From: JAUASV01 sp047605685 | GTDB lineage: Bacteria; Actinomycetota; Actinomycetes; Actinomycetales; Microbacteriaceae | Direction: 5' to 3' | Assembly: GCA_047605685.1 (NCBI GenBank) | Contig: JASGFF010000006.1 | Location: 1 to 56,190 of the forward strand | DNA: 56,190 nucleotides | Shown here: positions 1 through 7,956 of the stretch, piece after piece | Position numbering within the stretch: position 1 is the first letter of the stretch | Layout: every line of letters begins with the position of its first letter | Made by a program: the position numbers and the translations under genes | Notes under the pieces: model-generated | Seen by the model: only the letters and a program-made list of their open reading frames with translations | Databases searched by the model: none | Told to the model about the DNA's origin: nothing

Positions 1-193
1 TGACGCCCTCGGTCTTGTAGCCGACGTCGAGGAGCACCTCGTCGCGGTCGATCTTGACCACGGTGCCCTCGATGAGGTCGCCGTCGTTGAAGAACTTCAG
101 TGTCTTCTCGACGGCGGCGAGAAAGTCTTCAGCAGATCCGATGTCGTTGATGGCGACCTGCTTGGGTGCCTTGGCAGGCGAGACGAGTGTCAT
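1..193 (-). CDS. rpsA: 30S ribosomal protein S1, N-terminal part
   Basis: Only the first 64 codons are in the window; the gene runs off the left edge. The protein begins MTLVSPAKAPKQVAIND and continues into the first S1/OB-fold repeat (GDLIEGTVVKIDRDEVLLDV), the usual opening of actinobacterial S1. S1 binds mRNA on the small ribosomal subunit. The start is the ATG at 193, with a GAAGG Shine-Dalgarno-like stretch some 11 bases upstream. The stretch 194-323 before it is a leader of about 130 bp; a TATGCT box (318-323, minus strand) abutting the stop of the upstream gene is a possible -10. Confidence 0.93.
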   Translation of the reverse strand, partial: MTLVSPAKAPKQVAINDIGSAEDFLAAVEKTLKFFNDGDLIEGTVVKIDRDEVLLDVGYKTEGV

Positions 194-323
194 AAAATGG
201 GGTGGCCTTCGGTTGTCTTGGTCGGGCCCGCGCGGGCACGCGCCAGCCGACGAGGGGCGGTGCGTGTGGGGTTCCGCGCGGACATGCGGATATGGAGATC
301 GCAGAGTGCGACCCCTGAGCATA

Positions 324-2048
324 TCAGGCCGGGCCGTCGAGCAGGGCCGTCCGCAGGGTGTCGAGGCCCAGGCCTCCCAGACGCAGCGCCCGCGAGTGGA
401 AGGCGCGGATGTCGAAGGCCGCCCCCTCGCGGCGGGCGGTCTCGTCGCGCAGCTGCTCCCAGATGCGCTGGCCGATCTTGTACGAGGGCGCCTGGCCGGG
501 CCAGCCGAGGTAGCGGTTCACCTCGAAGTCGACGAAGCCGGCGTCGAGGTGCACGTGCCGGCGGAAGAACTCGAACGCCCAGTCGCCGCTCCAGCGGCCC
601 TCGCCGTCGGGGCGGGGCTTGCCGAGGTGCACGCCGATGTCGAGCACCACCCGGGCGGCGCGCATCCGCTGGCCGTCGAGCATCCCGAGCCGCTCGGCCG
701 GGTCGGCGAGATAGCCGAGGTCGTCCATGAGCCGCTCGGCGTACAGCGCCCAGCCCTCGGCGTGGCCGGAGGTGCCGGCGAAGCGGCGCCAGCTGTTCAG
801 CTCCTCGCGGTTGTGGGTGGCGATGCCGATCTGCAGGTGGTGGCCGGGCACGCCCTCGTGGTAGACGGTGGTCAGCTCGCGCCAGGTGCTGAACTCGGTC
901 ACGCCCGGCGGCACGCTCCACCACATCCGGCCCGGCCGGGAGAAGTCGTCGCTCGGCCCGGTGTAGTAGATGATGCCGTCCTGGCTCGGCGCGATCCGGC
1001 ACTCCAGCGCGCGCACCGGCTCCGGGATGTCGAAGTGCGAGGCCGCGAGCTCCGCGACCGCCCGGTCGCTCGTGGCCTGCATCCACTCCCGCAGCGCCTC
1101 GGTGCCGGCGATCCGGCGCGACGGGTCGGCGTCGAGGTGCGCGATCGCCTCCTCCACGGATGCCCCGGGCAGGATCTCGCGCGCGAGGGCCTCCTGCTCG
1201 GCGACGGTGCGGGCGAGCTCCTCGAGCCCCCACTCGTAGGTCTCGTCGAGGTCGACGCTCGCGCCGAGGAAGCGCCGGGAGGCGAGCGCGTAGTGCTCGC
1301 GGCCCACCGCGTCCTCCTCCCCCGCGACGGGGGCGAGCTCCGCGGCGAGGAAGCCGATGAGCGACTCGTAGGCGCCCGAGGCCGCGGCGGCTCCGCGGGC
1401 CAGCTCGGCGCGCAGCGCGGGCGGCAGCTCGCCGCCCGGGCCGGCGCCGCCCGGGTCCGCACCGCTCGGGTCCGCACCGCTCGGGCGCGCCTCGGCGACG
1501 AGGCGGCCGAAGATGCCCTCCTCGCCGAGGTTGCGACGGCACTGCACGATCACCTGTTCCACCTGGCGCCGGGCCGGCACGATGCCGCGGCGGATGCCCT
1601 CGCGGAGCGTGGCGATGTAGCCGGTCATCGCCGCGGGCAGGTTGCGCAGCCTCGCGGCGATCGTCGCCCAGTCCTGCTCGGTGGCCGTGGGCTCCAGGTC
1701 GAGGATCTCACGGAGCCCCTGGGCGGGCGAGGCGATGACGGCCAGATCGCGGTAGCCGAGACCCGCCTCCAGGGTCTCGAGCTCGAGGCTCAGCTCCCGG
1801 TCCAGGTCGAGCGCCGTGACCCGGTCGACCTCGTCGACGGGCGTCGCCCGGCGCAGCTCGGCGAGCGCTGACGCGGCCGCGGCGGCGTCCGCCTCGAACC
1901 CGGCCGGCGAGTGGTCGGCGTAGCGGCCCTCGTGACCGGGGCGGCCCATCCAGACGGCCTCCTCCGGGTGCAGCGCCACCCGGGTGTCGACCCAGCGCTC
2001 GGCGATCCGGTCGATGGCGGTGGGCGCGCGCCGCCCGGCTCGGGTCAT
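324..2048 (-). CDS. DUF885 family protein (putative zinc metallopeptidase)
   Basis: About 574 residues, matching DUF885 proteins of actinobacteria. The C-terminal half contains YHEGVPGHHLQ, the HE...GHH metal-binding signature of the family, which resembles M32/M3-type peptidases; the true substrate is unknown. No signal peptide is visible, so it is probably cytoplasmic. I chose the ATG at 2048 (MTRAGRRAPTAIDRIAERW) because it has AGGA about 9 bases upstream; the frame stays open further upstream only because it runs through a non-coding 14-bp array. A 15-bp in-frame array at 1441-1485 encodes the SGADPSGADPGGAGPGG linker. It lies between ptsH and rpsA on the same strand. Confidence 0.85.
   Translation of the reverse strand: MTRAGRRAPTAIDRIAERWVDTRVALHPEEAVWMGRPGHEGRYADHSPAGFEADAAAAASALAELRRATPVDEVDRVTALDLDRELSLELETLEAGLGYRDLAVIASPAQGLREILDLEPTATEQDWATIAARLRNLPAAMTGYIATLREGIRRGIVPARRQVEQVIVQCRRNLGEEGIFGRLVAEARPSGADPSGADPGGAGPGGELPPALRAELARGAAAASGAYESLIGFLAAELAPVAGEEDAVGREHYALASRRFLGASVDLDETYEWGLEELARTVAEQEALAREILPGASVEEAIAHLDADPSRRIAGTEALREWMQATSDRAVAELAASHFDIPEPVRALECRIAPSQDGIIYYTGPSDDFSRPGRMWWSVPPGVTEFSTWRELTTVYHEGVPGHHLQIGIATHNREELNSWRRFAGTSGHAEGWALYAERLMDDLGYLADPAERLGMLDGQRMRAARVVLDIGVHLGKPRPDGEGRWSGDWAFEFFRRHVHLDAGFVDFEVNRYLGWPGQAPSYKIGQRIWEQLRDETARREGAAFDIRAFHSRALRLGGLGLDTLRTALLDGPA
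1441..1485. repeat. In-frame 15-bp tandem array, 3 units
   Basis: Two identical units tccgcaccgctcggg (1456-1470, 1471-1485) preceded by a diverged unit. In the DUF885 protein it encodes repeated SGADP, a flexible linker. The unit is a multiple of three and keeps the frame. Confidence 0.85.
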
Positions 2049-2070
2049 CCCCCCATCCTGCCAGCGCCGG

Positions 2071-2140
2071 CTGCTCGGCGTCGGCTGCTCGGCATCGGCT
2101 ACTCGGCATCGGCTACTCGGCATCGGCTACTCGGCGTCGA
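2071..2140. repeat. 14-bp tandem array spanning the ptsH stop codon, 5 units
   Basis: Five units on the pattern ct(a/g)ctcggc(a/g)tcgg at 2071, 2085, 2099, 2113 and 2127. The unit at 2127-2140 is the real 3' end of ptsH (last codons plus TAG); the others lie downstream in the gap before the DUF885 gene. Three units keep the CTA triplet (TAG on the minus strand). A 14-bp period moves each copy to a different reading frame. Confidence 0.92.
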
Positions 2141-2396
2141 GGTCGGTGCGCAGCAGCGCCTCGAGCGTGTCGAGCGCCGCCTCGGCGCCCGCGCCCTCGG
2201 CGGCGATCGTCACGGTGTCGCCGTGGTCGACGCCCAGGGAGAGCACGCCGAGGATGCTCGCCGCGTCGACGCTTCGGCCGGCGGCGGAGCTGATGGTGAC
2301 CGGCAGCCCGGCCCGGGCGGCGGCCTCGGCGAGCAGCGCGGCCGGACGGGCGTGCAGTCCCACCCGGGAGGCGACGGTGACGGTGCGCTCGGGCAT
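2127..2396 (-). CDS. ptsH: HPr, phosphocarrier protein of the PTS
   Basis: An 89-residue protein with the HPr fold. GLHARPAALLAEAA carries the phosphorylated His15 site, and SILGVLSLGVDHGDTVTI is the conserved region around Ser46 and the C-terminal helix. HPr passes phosphate from enzyme I to sugar-specific EIIA proteins in the cytoplasm. The start ATG at 2396 has AGGAGG 9-10 bases upstream. It follows polA by 50 bp on the same strand; no PTS enzyme is nearby, as is common in actinobacteria. Its 3' end is copied in the adjacent 14-bp array. Confidence 0.95.
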   Translation of the reverse strand: MPERTVTVASRVGLHARPAALLAEAAARAGLPVTISSAAGRSVDAASILGVLSLGVDHGDTVTIAAEGAGAEAALDTLEALLRTDLDAE

Positions 2397-2446
2397 GGGA
2401 CATCCTCCTGATGCTGGGGCCGGGGACTGGGCTGAGGCCGCGGCGG

Positions 2447-5245
2447 CTAGTGGGCGGCGGCGTCCCAGTTCTCTCCCGTGCCCACCTGCACGTCGAGCGG
2501 CACGGAGAGCTCGGCGGCACCGCGCATCCTCGTCACCACGATGCCGCGCAGCCGCTCCAGCTCACCCGGGGCGACCTCGAGCACGAGCTCGTCGTGCACC
2601 TGCAGCAGCAGCCGCGAGCCGAGGCCGTGCTCGCGGATGTCCGCGGCCACCCCGATCATCGCCCGCTTGATGATGTCGGCGGCCGAGCCCTGGATCGGTG
2701 AGTTGAGCGCCTGGCGCTCGGCGTTCTCGCGCAGCACCCGGTTGGGGCTGGAGAGCTCCGGGAACGGCCGGCGCCGGCCGAAGATCGTCTCGGTGTAGCC
2801 GTCGACGCGGGCGCGCTCGACGACGTCCCGAAGGTAGTCGCGCACGGCGCCGAAGCGGGCGAAGTAGTCGGCCATGAGCTCGCGGGCCTCCGCGGTCTCG
2901 ATGCGCAGCTGCTTGGACAGGCCGAAGGCGCTGAGCCCGTAGGCCAGGCCGTAGGACATCGCCTTGACCTTGGTGCGCATGAGCGGGGTGACCTCGGCGG
3001 GCTCGACGTGGAACACCCGGGCGCCGACGAAGCGGTGCAGGTCCTCGCCCGCGTTGAAGGCCTCGATGAGGCCGGGGTCGCCGGAGAGGTGCGCCATGAT
3101 GCGCATCTCGATCTGCGAGTAGTCGGCGGTCAGCAGCGTCTCGAAGCCGGGCCCGGGCACGAAGGCGCTGCGGATGCGCCGGCCGACCTCGGTGCGCACC
3201 GGGATGTTCTGCAGGTTCGGGTCGTTCGAGGAGACCCGGCCGGTCGCGGCGCCCACCTGGTCGTAGCTGGTGTGCACCCGGCCGTCGGCCGCGACCGACT
3301 TCTCCAGGGACTCGGTGATCTGCCCGAGCTTCGTGGCGTCGCGGTGCTCGAGCAGCAGGCCGAGGAACGGGTGCGGGGAGCGCTCCTGCAGGTCGGTCAG
3401 GCTCGCGGCATCCGTCGAGTAGCCGGTCTTGTTGGCCCGGGTCTTGGGCATCTGCAGCTGCTCGAACAGCACCTCCTGCAGCTGCTTGGGGCTGCCGAGG
3501 TTCACCTCGCGGCCGATGACCTCGAAGGCGCGCCGGGCGATGTCGTCGGCGCTCGCGCGCAGCTCTGCGGAGAGGCCGGCCAGCAGCGGGCGCTCCACGG
3601 CGATGCCGTCGCGCTCCATCCGGGCCAGCACCGGGGCGAGCGGCAGCTCGATCGTGTCGAGCACCAGGCGGGTGGTGGCGTCGAGCCGTTCGGCGAGGGC
3701 GTCGGCGACCCGCACCAGGTACCAGGCCTCGGTCGCGACGCTCACCGGCTCCGCCTCCGGCACGAGCTGGTTCGGGTCCGGCTGCGGCAGCGTCTCGCCG
3801 AGCTGCTCGTACACCTGGGCGGCGAGGTCGTCGGCGCGGGCGCTCGGGCGCAGCAGCGCGCTCGCGACGCTCGTGTCGAAGGCGAGGCCGCCGAGGGCGA
3901 GCCCGGCGTCGGCCAGCAGCCGGATGTCGCGCTTCGCGCCCTGCACGATCTTCGGCGCCTCGCCGGCGAGCCATTCCTCGAGCGCGCGATGGTCGGGGCT
4001 GCGGTGGTCGGGGCTGCGGTGGCCAGGGCTGCGGTGGTCGGGCGCGCGGTGGTCGGGCCGCCCGGCGGCCCAGGGCACGTGCACGGACTCGTCGCGACTG
4101 GCCAGGCCGATGCCGGTGAGCTGCCGGCGGCCGGCGCCGACCGCCGGCGCGGCCACCGGTGCCGACTCGAGGCGGAGGCCGAGCGGCCGGCTTCCGGCAT
4201 CCGTCACGCGCTCGATCCAGGCGGCGAGCTCCTCGTCGAGGAGCGTGCGCACCGCCGGGACCGCGTTCTGCCCGACCGCGTCCTGCCCGACCGCGGCGGC
4301 CGACGCCGCGCCGTCGAGCCGGCCCTCCTCGGCCGCGAGGGCGAGCACCCGCTGCTGCAGCGTGCGGAACTGCAGCCGGTCGAACACCCGCCGCACCGCC
4401 TGCTCGCTCATCGGGCGGCGCTCGAGCTCGGCGGGGCCGTAGGGCAGCTCCACGTCGGTGACGAGGCGGTTCAGCCGCCGGTTGAGCAGCGCGCGGTCCT
4501 TCTGCGCGCGCAGGTTCTGCCCGACGACGCCGGTGATCTCCTCGGCGTGGGCGATGATCTCGTCGACGGTGCCGTACTTCTGCACCCATTTGACGGCCGT
4601 CTTCTCGCCGACCTTGTCGATGCCGATGAGGTTGTCGCTCGTCTCGCCGACGAGCGCGGCCACCTCGGGGTACTGCTGCGGCTCGACGCCGTAGCGCTCC
4701 AGCACGGCCTCTCGGTCGTAGCGCTTGAGCTCGCTGACGCCGCGCACGCTCGGGTAGAGCACGGTGACGTCGTCGGTGACGAGCTGCAGGCTGTCCCGGT
4801 CGCCGGAGACGACGAGCACCCGGTAGCCCTCCGCGGCCCCGCGGCCGGCGAGGGTGGCGAGGATGTCGTCCGCCTCGAAGTCCTCCTTGGAGAGCGTCGC
4901 GATGCCCATGGCCGCGAGCGCCTCCTCCAGCAGCGGCACCTGGCCGACGAACTCGGGCGGCGTCTCGCCGCGGGTGCCCTTGTAGTCCGGGTACTCGCGG
5001 GTGCGGAAGGAGTGGCGGGAGATGTCGAAGGCGACGGCGAGGTGGCTGGGCCGCTCGGCCTTGAGCAGGGTGACGAGCATCGCGATGAAGCCGTGGATGG
5101 CGTTGGTGTGCTGTCCGTCGCGGGTGACGAAGCTGTCGAGCGGCAGGGCGTAGAAGGCCCGGAAGGCGAGGGAGTGCCCGTCGACGAGCAGGAGCGTGGG
5201 CTTGGCCGTCTCCGCGGGCTTGAGCGTCTCGACCGTCTCGGGCAC
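2447..5245 (-). CDS. polA: DNA polymerase I
   Basis: About 932 residues. Residues 20-310 form the 5'-3' exonuclease (LLLVDGHSLAFRAFYALP, DFEADDILATLA, GDRDSLQLV). A degenerate 3'-5' exonuclease-like domain follows, without the usual acidic catalytic residues. The polymerase domain has motif A DYSQIEMRIMAHLSGD, motif B RTKVKAMSYGLAYGLS and motif C LLLQVHDELVLEV. It acts in replication (Okazaki fragment processing) and repair. I prefer the GTG at 5245 (start VPETVETLK) over the GTG at 5263, because TAGGCT lies exactly 7 bp upstream of it, the spacing of a leaderless promoter. The inactive exonuclease region carries a 15-bp array encoding DHRSP-like repeats (3988-4062) and a shorter one (4260-4289). 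Confidence 0.96.
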   Translation of the reverse strand: MPETVETLKPAETAKPTLLLVDGHSLAFRAFYALPLDSFVTRDGQHTNAIHGFIAMLVTLLKAERPSHLAVAFDISRHSFRTREYPDYKGTRGETPPEFVGQVPLLEEALAAMGIATLSKEDFEADDILATLAGRGAAEGYRVLVVSGDRDSLQLVTDDVTVLYPSVRGVSELKRYDREAVLERYGVEPQQYPEVAALVGETSDNLIGIDKVGEKTAVKWVQKYGTVDEIIAHAEEITGVVGQNLRAQKDRALLNRRLNRLVTDVELPYGPAELERRPMSEQAVRRVFDRLQFRTLQQRVLALAAEEGRLDGAASAAAVGQDAVGQNAVPAVRTLLDEELAAWIERVTDAGSRPLGLRLESAPVAAPAVGAGRRQLTGIGLASRDESVHVPWAAGRPDHRAPDHRSPGHRSPDHRSPDHRALEEWLAGEAPKIVQGAKRDIRLLADAGLALGGLAFDTSVASALLRPSARADDLAAQVYEQLGETLPQPDPNQLVPEAEPVSVATEAWYLVRVADALAERLDATTRLVLDTIELPLAPVLARMERDGIAVERPLLAGLSAELRASADDIARRAFEVIGREVNLGSPKQLQEVLFEQLQMPKTRANKTGYSTDAASLTDLQERSPHPFLGLLLEHRDATKLGQITESLEKSVAADGRVHTSYDQVGAATGRVSSNDPNLQNIPVRTEVGRRIRSAFVPGPGFETLLTADYSQIEMRIMAHLSGDPGLIEAFNAGEDLHRFVGARVFHVEPAEVTPLMRTKVKAMSYGLAYGLSAFGLSKQLRIETAEARELMADYFARFGAVRDYLRDVVERARVDGYTETIFGRRRPFPELSSPNRVLRENAERQALNSPIQGSAADIIKRAMIGVAADIREHGLGSRLLLQVHDELVLEVAPGELERLRGIVVTRMRGAAELSVPLDVQVGTGENWDAAAH
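3988..4062. repeat. In-frame 15-bp tandem array inside polA, 5 units
   Basis: Five 15-bp units starting at 3988, 4003, 4018, 4033 and 4048, all variants of ggtggtcggggctgc. They encode repeated (D/G)HR(S/A)P in the inactive 3'-5' exonuclease-like domain of DNA polymerase I. A second short array (accgcg(t)tcctgcccg, 4260-4289) lies in the same gene. Confidence 0.9.
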
Positions 5246-5313
5246 GCAGGCCAGCCTAGCCACGGCATCCGACAGGCCGGCGGGCGCGACCCGGGTGCCC
5301 TAGGCTGCCGGGC
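5246..5313. promoter_or_regulatory. Mirror-image leaderless promoters of polA and the thioesterase
   Basis: Both divergent genes have the same -10 box TAGGCT followed by 7 bp and a GTG start: minus strand 5258-5253 before the GTG at 5245, and plus strand 5301-5306 before the GTG at 5314. Neither has a Shine-Dalgarno sequence. The two boxes are about 42 bp apart. Confidence 0.6.
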
Positions 5314-5742
5314 GTGACGCTCTTCCCCGAGGGAATGGACCCCGAGCTCGTCGCTCGTCTCGTCGACTCCGCGGGGGGCGCGCTCGCGCGCAAGATGGGC
5401 ATCGAGCTGCTGTCGCTCTCCGCCGAGCTGTCCACGGCGCGGATGCCGGTCGAGGGCAACACCCAGGTGATCGGGCTGCTGCACGGCGGCGCCCACGTGG
5501 TGCTCGGCGAGTCGCTCGGCTCGCTCTCCGCCGCCATCCACGCCGGCCCTGGCCGCTACGCGGTGGGCATCGAGATCAACGCGACGCACTCGCGCTCGGT
5601 GACGAGCGGGTGGGTCACCGGCACCTGCGAGGCGCTCGTGCTCGGCCGCACCCTCGCGACCCACCAGATCGTCATGCGCGACGACGAGGGCAACCGGCTC
5701 TCCACCGTGCGGATGACGAACATGCTCCGCGACCGGCGCTGA
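5314..5742 (+). CDS. Hotdog-fold thioesterase, PaaI-like
   Basis: 142 residues with the acyl-CoA thioesterase hotdog fold: GLLHGGAHVVLGESLGS is the central-helix motif with the HGG signature, and INATHSRSVTSGWVTG is the following strand pair. The family hydrolyses acyl- or phenylacyl-CoA thioesters as a homotetramer in the cytoplasm; the substrate cannot be told from sequence. The GTG start at 5314 has no Shine-Dalgarno sequence but a TAGGCT box 7 bp upstream, suggesting a leaderless transcript. It diverges from polA and converges with the cysteine desulfurase gene. Confidence 0.88.
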   Translation: MTLFPEGMDPELVARLVDSAGGALARKMGIELLSLSAELSTARMPVEGNTQVIGLLHGGAHVVLGESLGSLSAAIHAGPGRYAVGIEINATHSRSVTSGWVTGTCEALVLGRTLATHQIVMRDDEGNRLSTVRMTNMLRDRR

Positions 5743-5748
5743 CCCGGC

Positions 5749-5794
5749 CGGCCGTTACCGGCCCGCCGCTCACCGGCCCGGCCGCTCACCGGCT
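5749..5794. repeat. 15/16-bp tandem array spanning the desulfurase stop codon, 3 units
   Basis: Three units of the type cggccgctcaccggcc lie between two convergent genes. Read on the minus strand they give TGA (5786-5788, the real stop), TGA (5770-5772) and TAA (5755-5757), i.e. three stops at 16- and 15-bp spacing. Confidence 0.85.
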
Positions 5795-7009
5795 CGTAAG
5801 GGCGGCCAGACGCGCGACCGCCTCGGCGGTGGCCCCGACCGCGATCCGGACGTCCTCGGCGCTCGTTGCGGCGTCCAGGGTGAAGCGCACGGCGGTCTGG
5901 GCGACGGCCGGCTCGACGCCGATGGCGGTGAGCACGTGCGAGGGCTCGTCGCTGCCGGCCGCGCAGGCCGAGCCGCTCGAGGCGACGACGCCCCGCCGCT
6001 CCAGCTCCAGCAGCACGGCCTCGCCGCTCGTGCCCGGCAGAGCATGGCTCGGCAGAGCATGGCCCGACAGAGCATGGCCCGACAGAGCGTCGCCGGGCAG
6101 CGCGCCGCCCGAGCCGGGGAAGCAGAACGAGGCGTGGTTCGGCAGCCGGGCGCGCCGCGGCCCGGTCAGCCGCGCCCCGGGCACCGCGGCGAGCACTCCG
6201 TCGATGAGCGCGTCGCGCAGCCCGGCGACCCGGTCGGCCGCGGCCCGACTCTCCGCCGCCAGCTCGAGCGCGGTGGCGAGGCCCACGGCCCCGGCGACGT
6301 TCTCGGTGCCGGAGCGCCGGCCACGCTCCTGCCCGCCGCCGTGCACGAGCGGCTCGAGGGGCACGGCGCGGCGCAGCACGAGCGCGCCGATCCCCGCGGG
6401 GGCGCCGAGCTTGTGCCCGGCGATCGTGACGGCGTCCGCGCCGAGGGCCGCGGGGCCGACATCCGCCCAGGCCGCCGACTGCACCGCGTCGGCGTGGAAG
6501 CGGGCCCCCGCCTCGCGGGCGAGGCCGGCGAGCGCCGGCAGGTCCTGGGCCACGCCGATCTCGTTGTTGCCGTGCGCGATCGACACGAGCGTCGTGTCCG
6601 GGCGCAGCACCGAGGCGAGCGCCTCCGGGGTGACGACGCCCTCGCCGTCCACCGGCGCGAGGGACACCGTGAAGCCGTGCAGCCGCTCCAGGTACCGGCA
6701 GCTGGCCAGCACCGCCTCGTGCTCCGTCGCGGCCGTCACCAGGTGCCGGCCGCGCGGCGCGGCGAGGGCGATCCCCTTGATCGCGAGGTTGTCGCCCTCG
6801 GTGCCGCCGGAGGTGAGCACGACATCGGATGCGCGGGCACCGAGAGCGCGGGCGATCCGGGCGCGGGCCTCGGCGAGCGCGTCGGCGGCCCGGCGGCCCG
6901 GCTCGTGGTGGCTGGATGGGTTGCCGAAGCCCGCGGTCAGCCAGGGCCACATGGCTTCGAGCACCTCGCGGCGCACCGGGCTCGTGGCGGCGTGGTCGAG
7001 GTAGATCAC
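5786..7009 (-). CDS. Cysteine desulfurase of the NAD operon (NadS/NifS type)
   Basis: About 407 residues, a PLP-dependent class V aminotransferase. Visible are IYLDHAATSPVRREV at the N-terminus, EHEAV, HGNNEIG, the PLP lysine in IAGHKLGAP, the RSGTENV region and the catalytic cysteine loop SSGSACAAGSDEPSHVL. It supplies sulfur from cysteine, here probably for the [4Fe-4S] cluster of NadA, since it is the last gene of the nad operon. The GTG start at 7009 overlaps the nadC stop (GTGA), indicating coupled translation. Between the core and the catalytic loop sits a 15-bp array (6036-6110) encoding GDALSGHALSGHALPSHAL. Confidence 0.92.
   Translation of the reverse strand: MIYLDHAATSPVRREVLEAMWPWLTAGFGNPSSHHEPGRRAADALAEARARIARALGARASDVVLTSGGTEGDNLAIKGIALAAPRGRHLVTAATEHEAVLASCRYLERLHGFTVSLAPVDGEGVVTPEALASVLRPDTTLVSIAHGNNEIGVAQDLPALAGLAREAGARFHADAVQSAAWADVGPAALGADAVTIAGHKLGAPAGIGALVLRRAVPLEPLVHGGGQERGRRSGTENVAGAVGLATALELAAESRAAADRVAGLRDALIDGVLAAVPGARLTGPRRARLPNHASFCFPGSGGALPGDALSGHALSGHALPSHALPGTSGEAVLLELERRGVVASSGSACAAGSDEPSHVLTAIGVEPAVAQTAVRFTLDAATSAEDVRIAVGATAEAVARLAALTSR
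6036..6110. repeat. In-frame 15-bp tandem array in the desulfurase gene, 5 units
   Basis: Five 15-bp units at 6036, 6051, 6066, 6081 and 6096 (variants of ggcagagcatggctc), encoding repeats of (S/G)HAL(P/S) about 30 residues before the catalytic cysteine. The position corresponds to the flexible part before the active-site loop. Confidence 0.92.
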
Positions 7010-7956
7010 GATCCGCCGGCCCGGATGCCGAGGTCCCGGTCGCCGCGGCTGCGGCTGCGGGTGCGGGTGCCGAGGCTGCGGATGTCGAGGCCGAGGTCGA
7101 GCGCGCGCACGCCGTGTGTGAGCGCGCCGACCGAGATGACGTCGACGCCGGTGCGGGCGATCGCGCCGATGGTCGCGAGGCTGACGCCGCCGGATGCCTC
7201 GACGAGCGCCCGCCCGGCGACGATGCGCACCCCCTCCCGCAGCTCGTCGACACCGAAGTTGTCGAGCATGATCGTGTCGACGCCGCCGGCGATCACCGGC
7301 TCGATCTGCTCGAGGCGGTCCACCTCGACCTCGAGGTGGACGGTGTGGCCGATGCGGGCCCGGGCGTCCCGGATCGCGCTCGTGACGTCGATGCCGCGCT
7401 CGGCGAGCACGGCGAGATGGTTGTCCTTGGCCATCACCGCGTCGGAGAGCGAGAAGCGGTGGTTGTGCCCGCCGCCGTGCCGGACGGCCTGGCGCTCCAG
7501 GGCGCGCAGGCCCGGGGTGGTCTTGCGGGTGTCGACGACCCGGGCCCGGGTGCCGGCCACCTCGGCGACGTAGCGGGCCGTGGTCGTCGCGATCGCGCTC
7601 ATCCGCTGCACGAGGTTGAGCGCGACCCGCTCGCCGCGCAGCACGGCGCGGGCGGGGCCGGTGATGACGGCGAGCACGTCGCCGGTCTCGAAGCGCTCGC
7701 CGTCGCCGCGACGCGGCTCGACGCGCACGCCGGTCTCGAGCGCGGCGAACGTGCGCACCAGAATGCCGACGCCGCTGAACACGCCGGGCTCGCGCGCGAC
7801 GAGCTCCGCCGTCGCCCACGCCTCGACCGGGACGAAGGCATCGCTCGTGACGTCGCCCCAGGGGGCGTCCTCCTCGAGCGCGAGCCGGACGACGCGGTCG
7901 ATCGCGGCGGTGTCGACGGGGGGCGCCACGGGGGCGAGGACGCTGTCAGCGGACAC
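7006..7956 (-). CDS. nadC: Nicotinate-nucleotide pyrophosphorylase (quinolinate phosphoribosyltransferase)
   Basis: 316 residues. It converts quinolinate and PRPP to nicotinate mononucleotide, CO2 and PPi. Family motifs are LEEDAPWGDVTSDA near the N-terminus, RVVDTRKTTPGLR (PRPP/quinolinate binding), VRHGGGHNHR and VMAKDNHL. The GTG start at 7956 overlaps the nadB stop by 11 bp, and its own TGA overlaps the next GTG, so nadB, nadC and the desulfurase gene are translationally coupled. The last 20 codons contain 6-bp repeats (RTRSRSRGDRD). Confidence 0.96.
   Translation of the reverse strand: MSADSVLAPVAPPVDTAAIDRVVRLALEEDAPWGDVTSDAFVPVEAWATAELVAREPGVFSGVGILVRTFAALETGVRVEPRRGDGERFETGDVLAVITGPARAVLRGERVALNLVQRMSAIATTTARYVAEVAGTRARVVDTRKTTPGLRALERQAVRHGGGHNHRFSLSDAVMAKDNHLAVLAERGIDVTSAIRDARARIGHTVHLEVEVDRLEQIEPVIAGGVDTIMLDNFGVDELREGVRIVAGRALVEASGGVSLATIGAIARTGVDVISVGALTHGVRALDLGLDIRSLGTRTRSRSRGDRDLGIRAGGS

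Noticed and set aside
2447..5245. Loss of proofreading residues in DNA polymerase I as a cause of the arrays
   Set aside because: Inactive 3'-5' exonuclease domains are usual in actinobacterial Pol I, so this alone explains nothing special.
3008..5317. A 769-codon plus-strand open frame opposite polA
   Set aside because: It is the antisense shadow of polA with biased composition and no recognisable motif.
5786..7819. A 677-residue version of the desulfurase extended over nadC
   Set aside because: The upstream part is the wrong frame of nadC and arginine-rich; the GTG at 7009 gives a normal NifS start.
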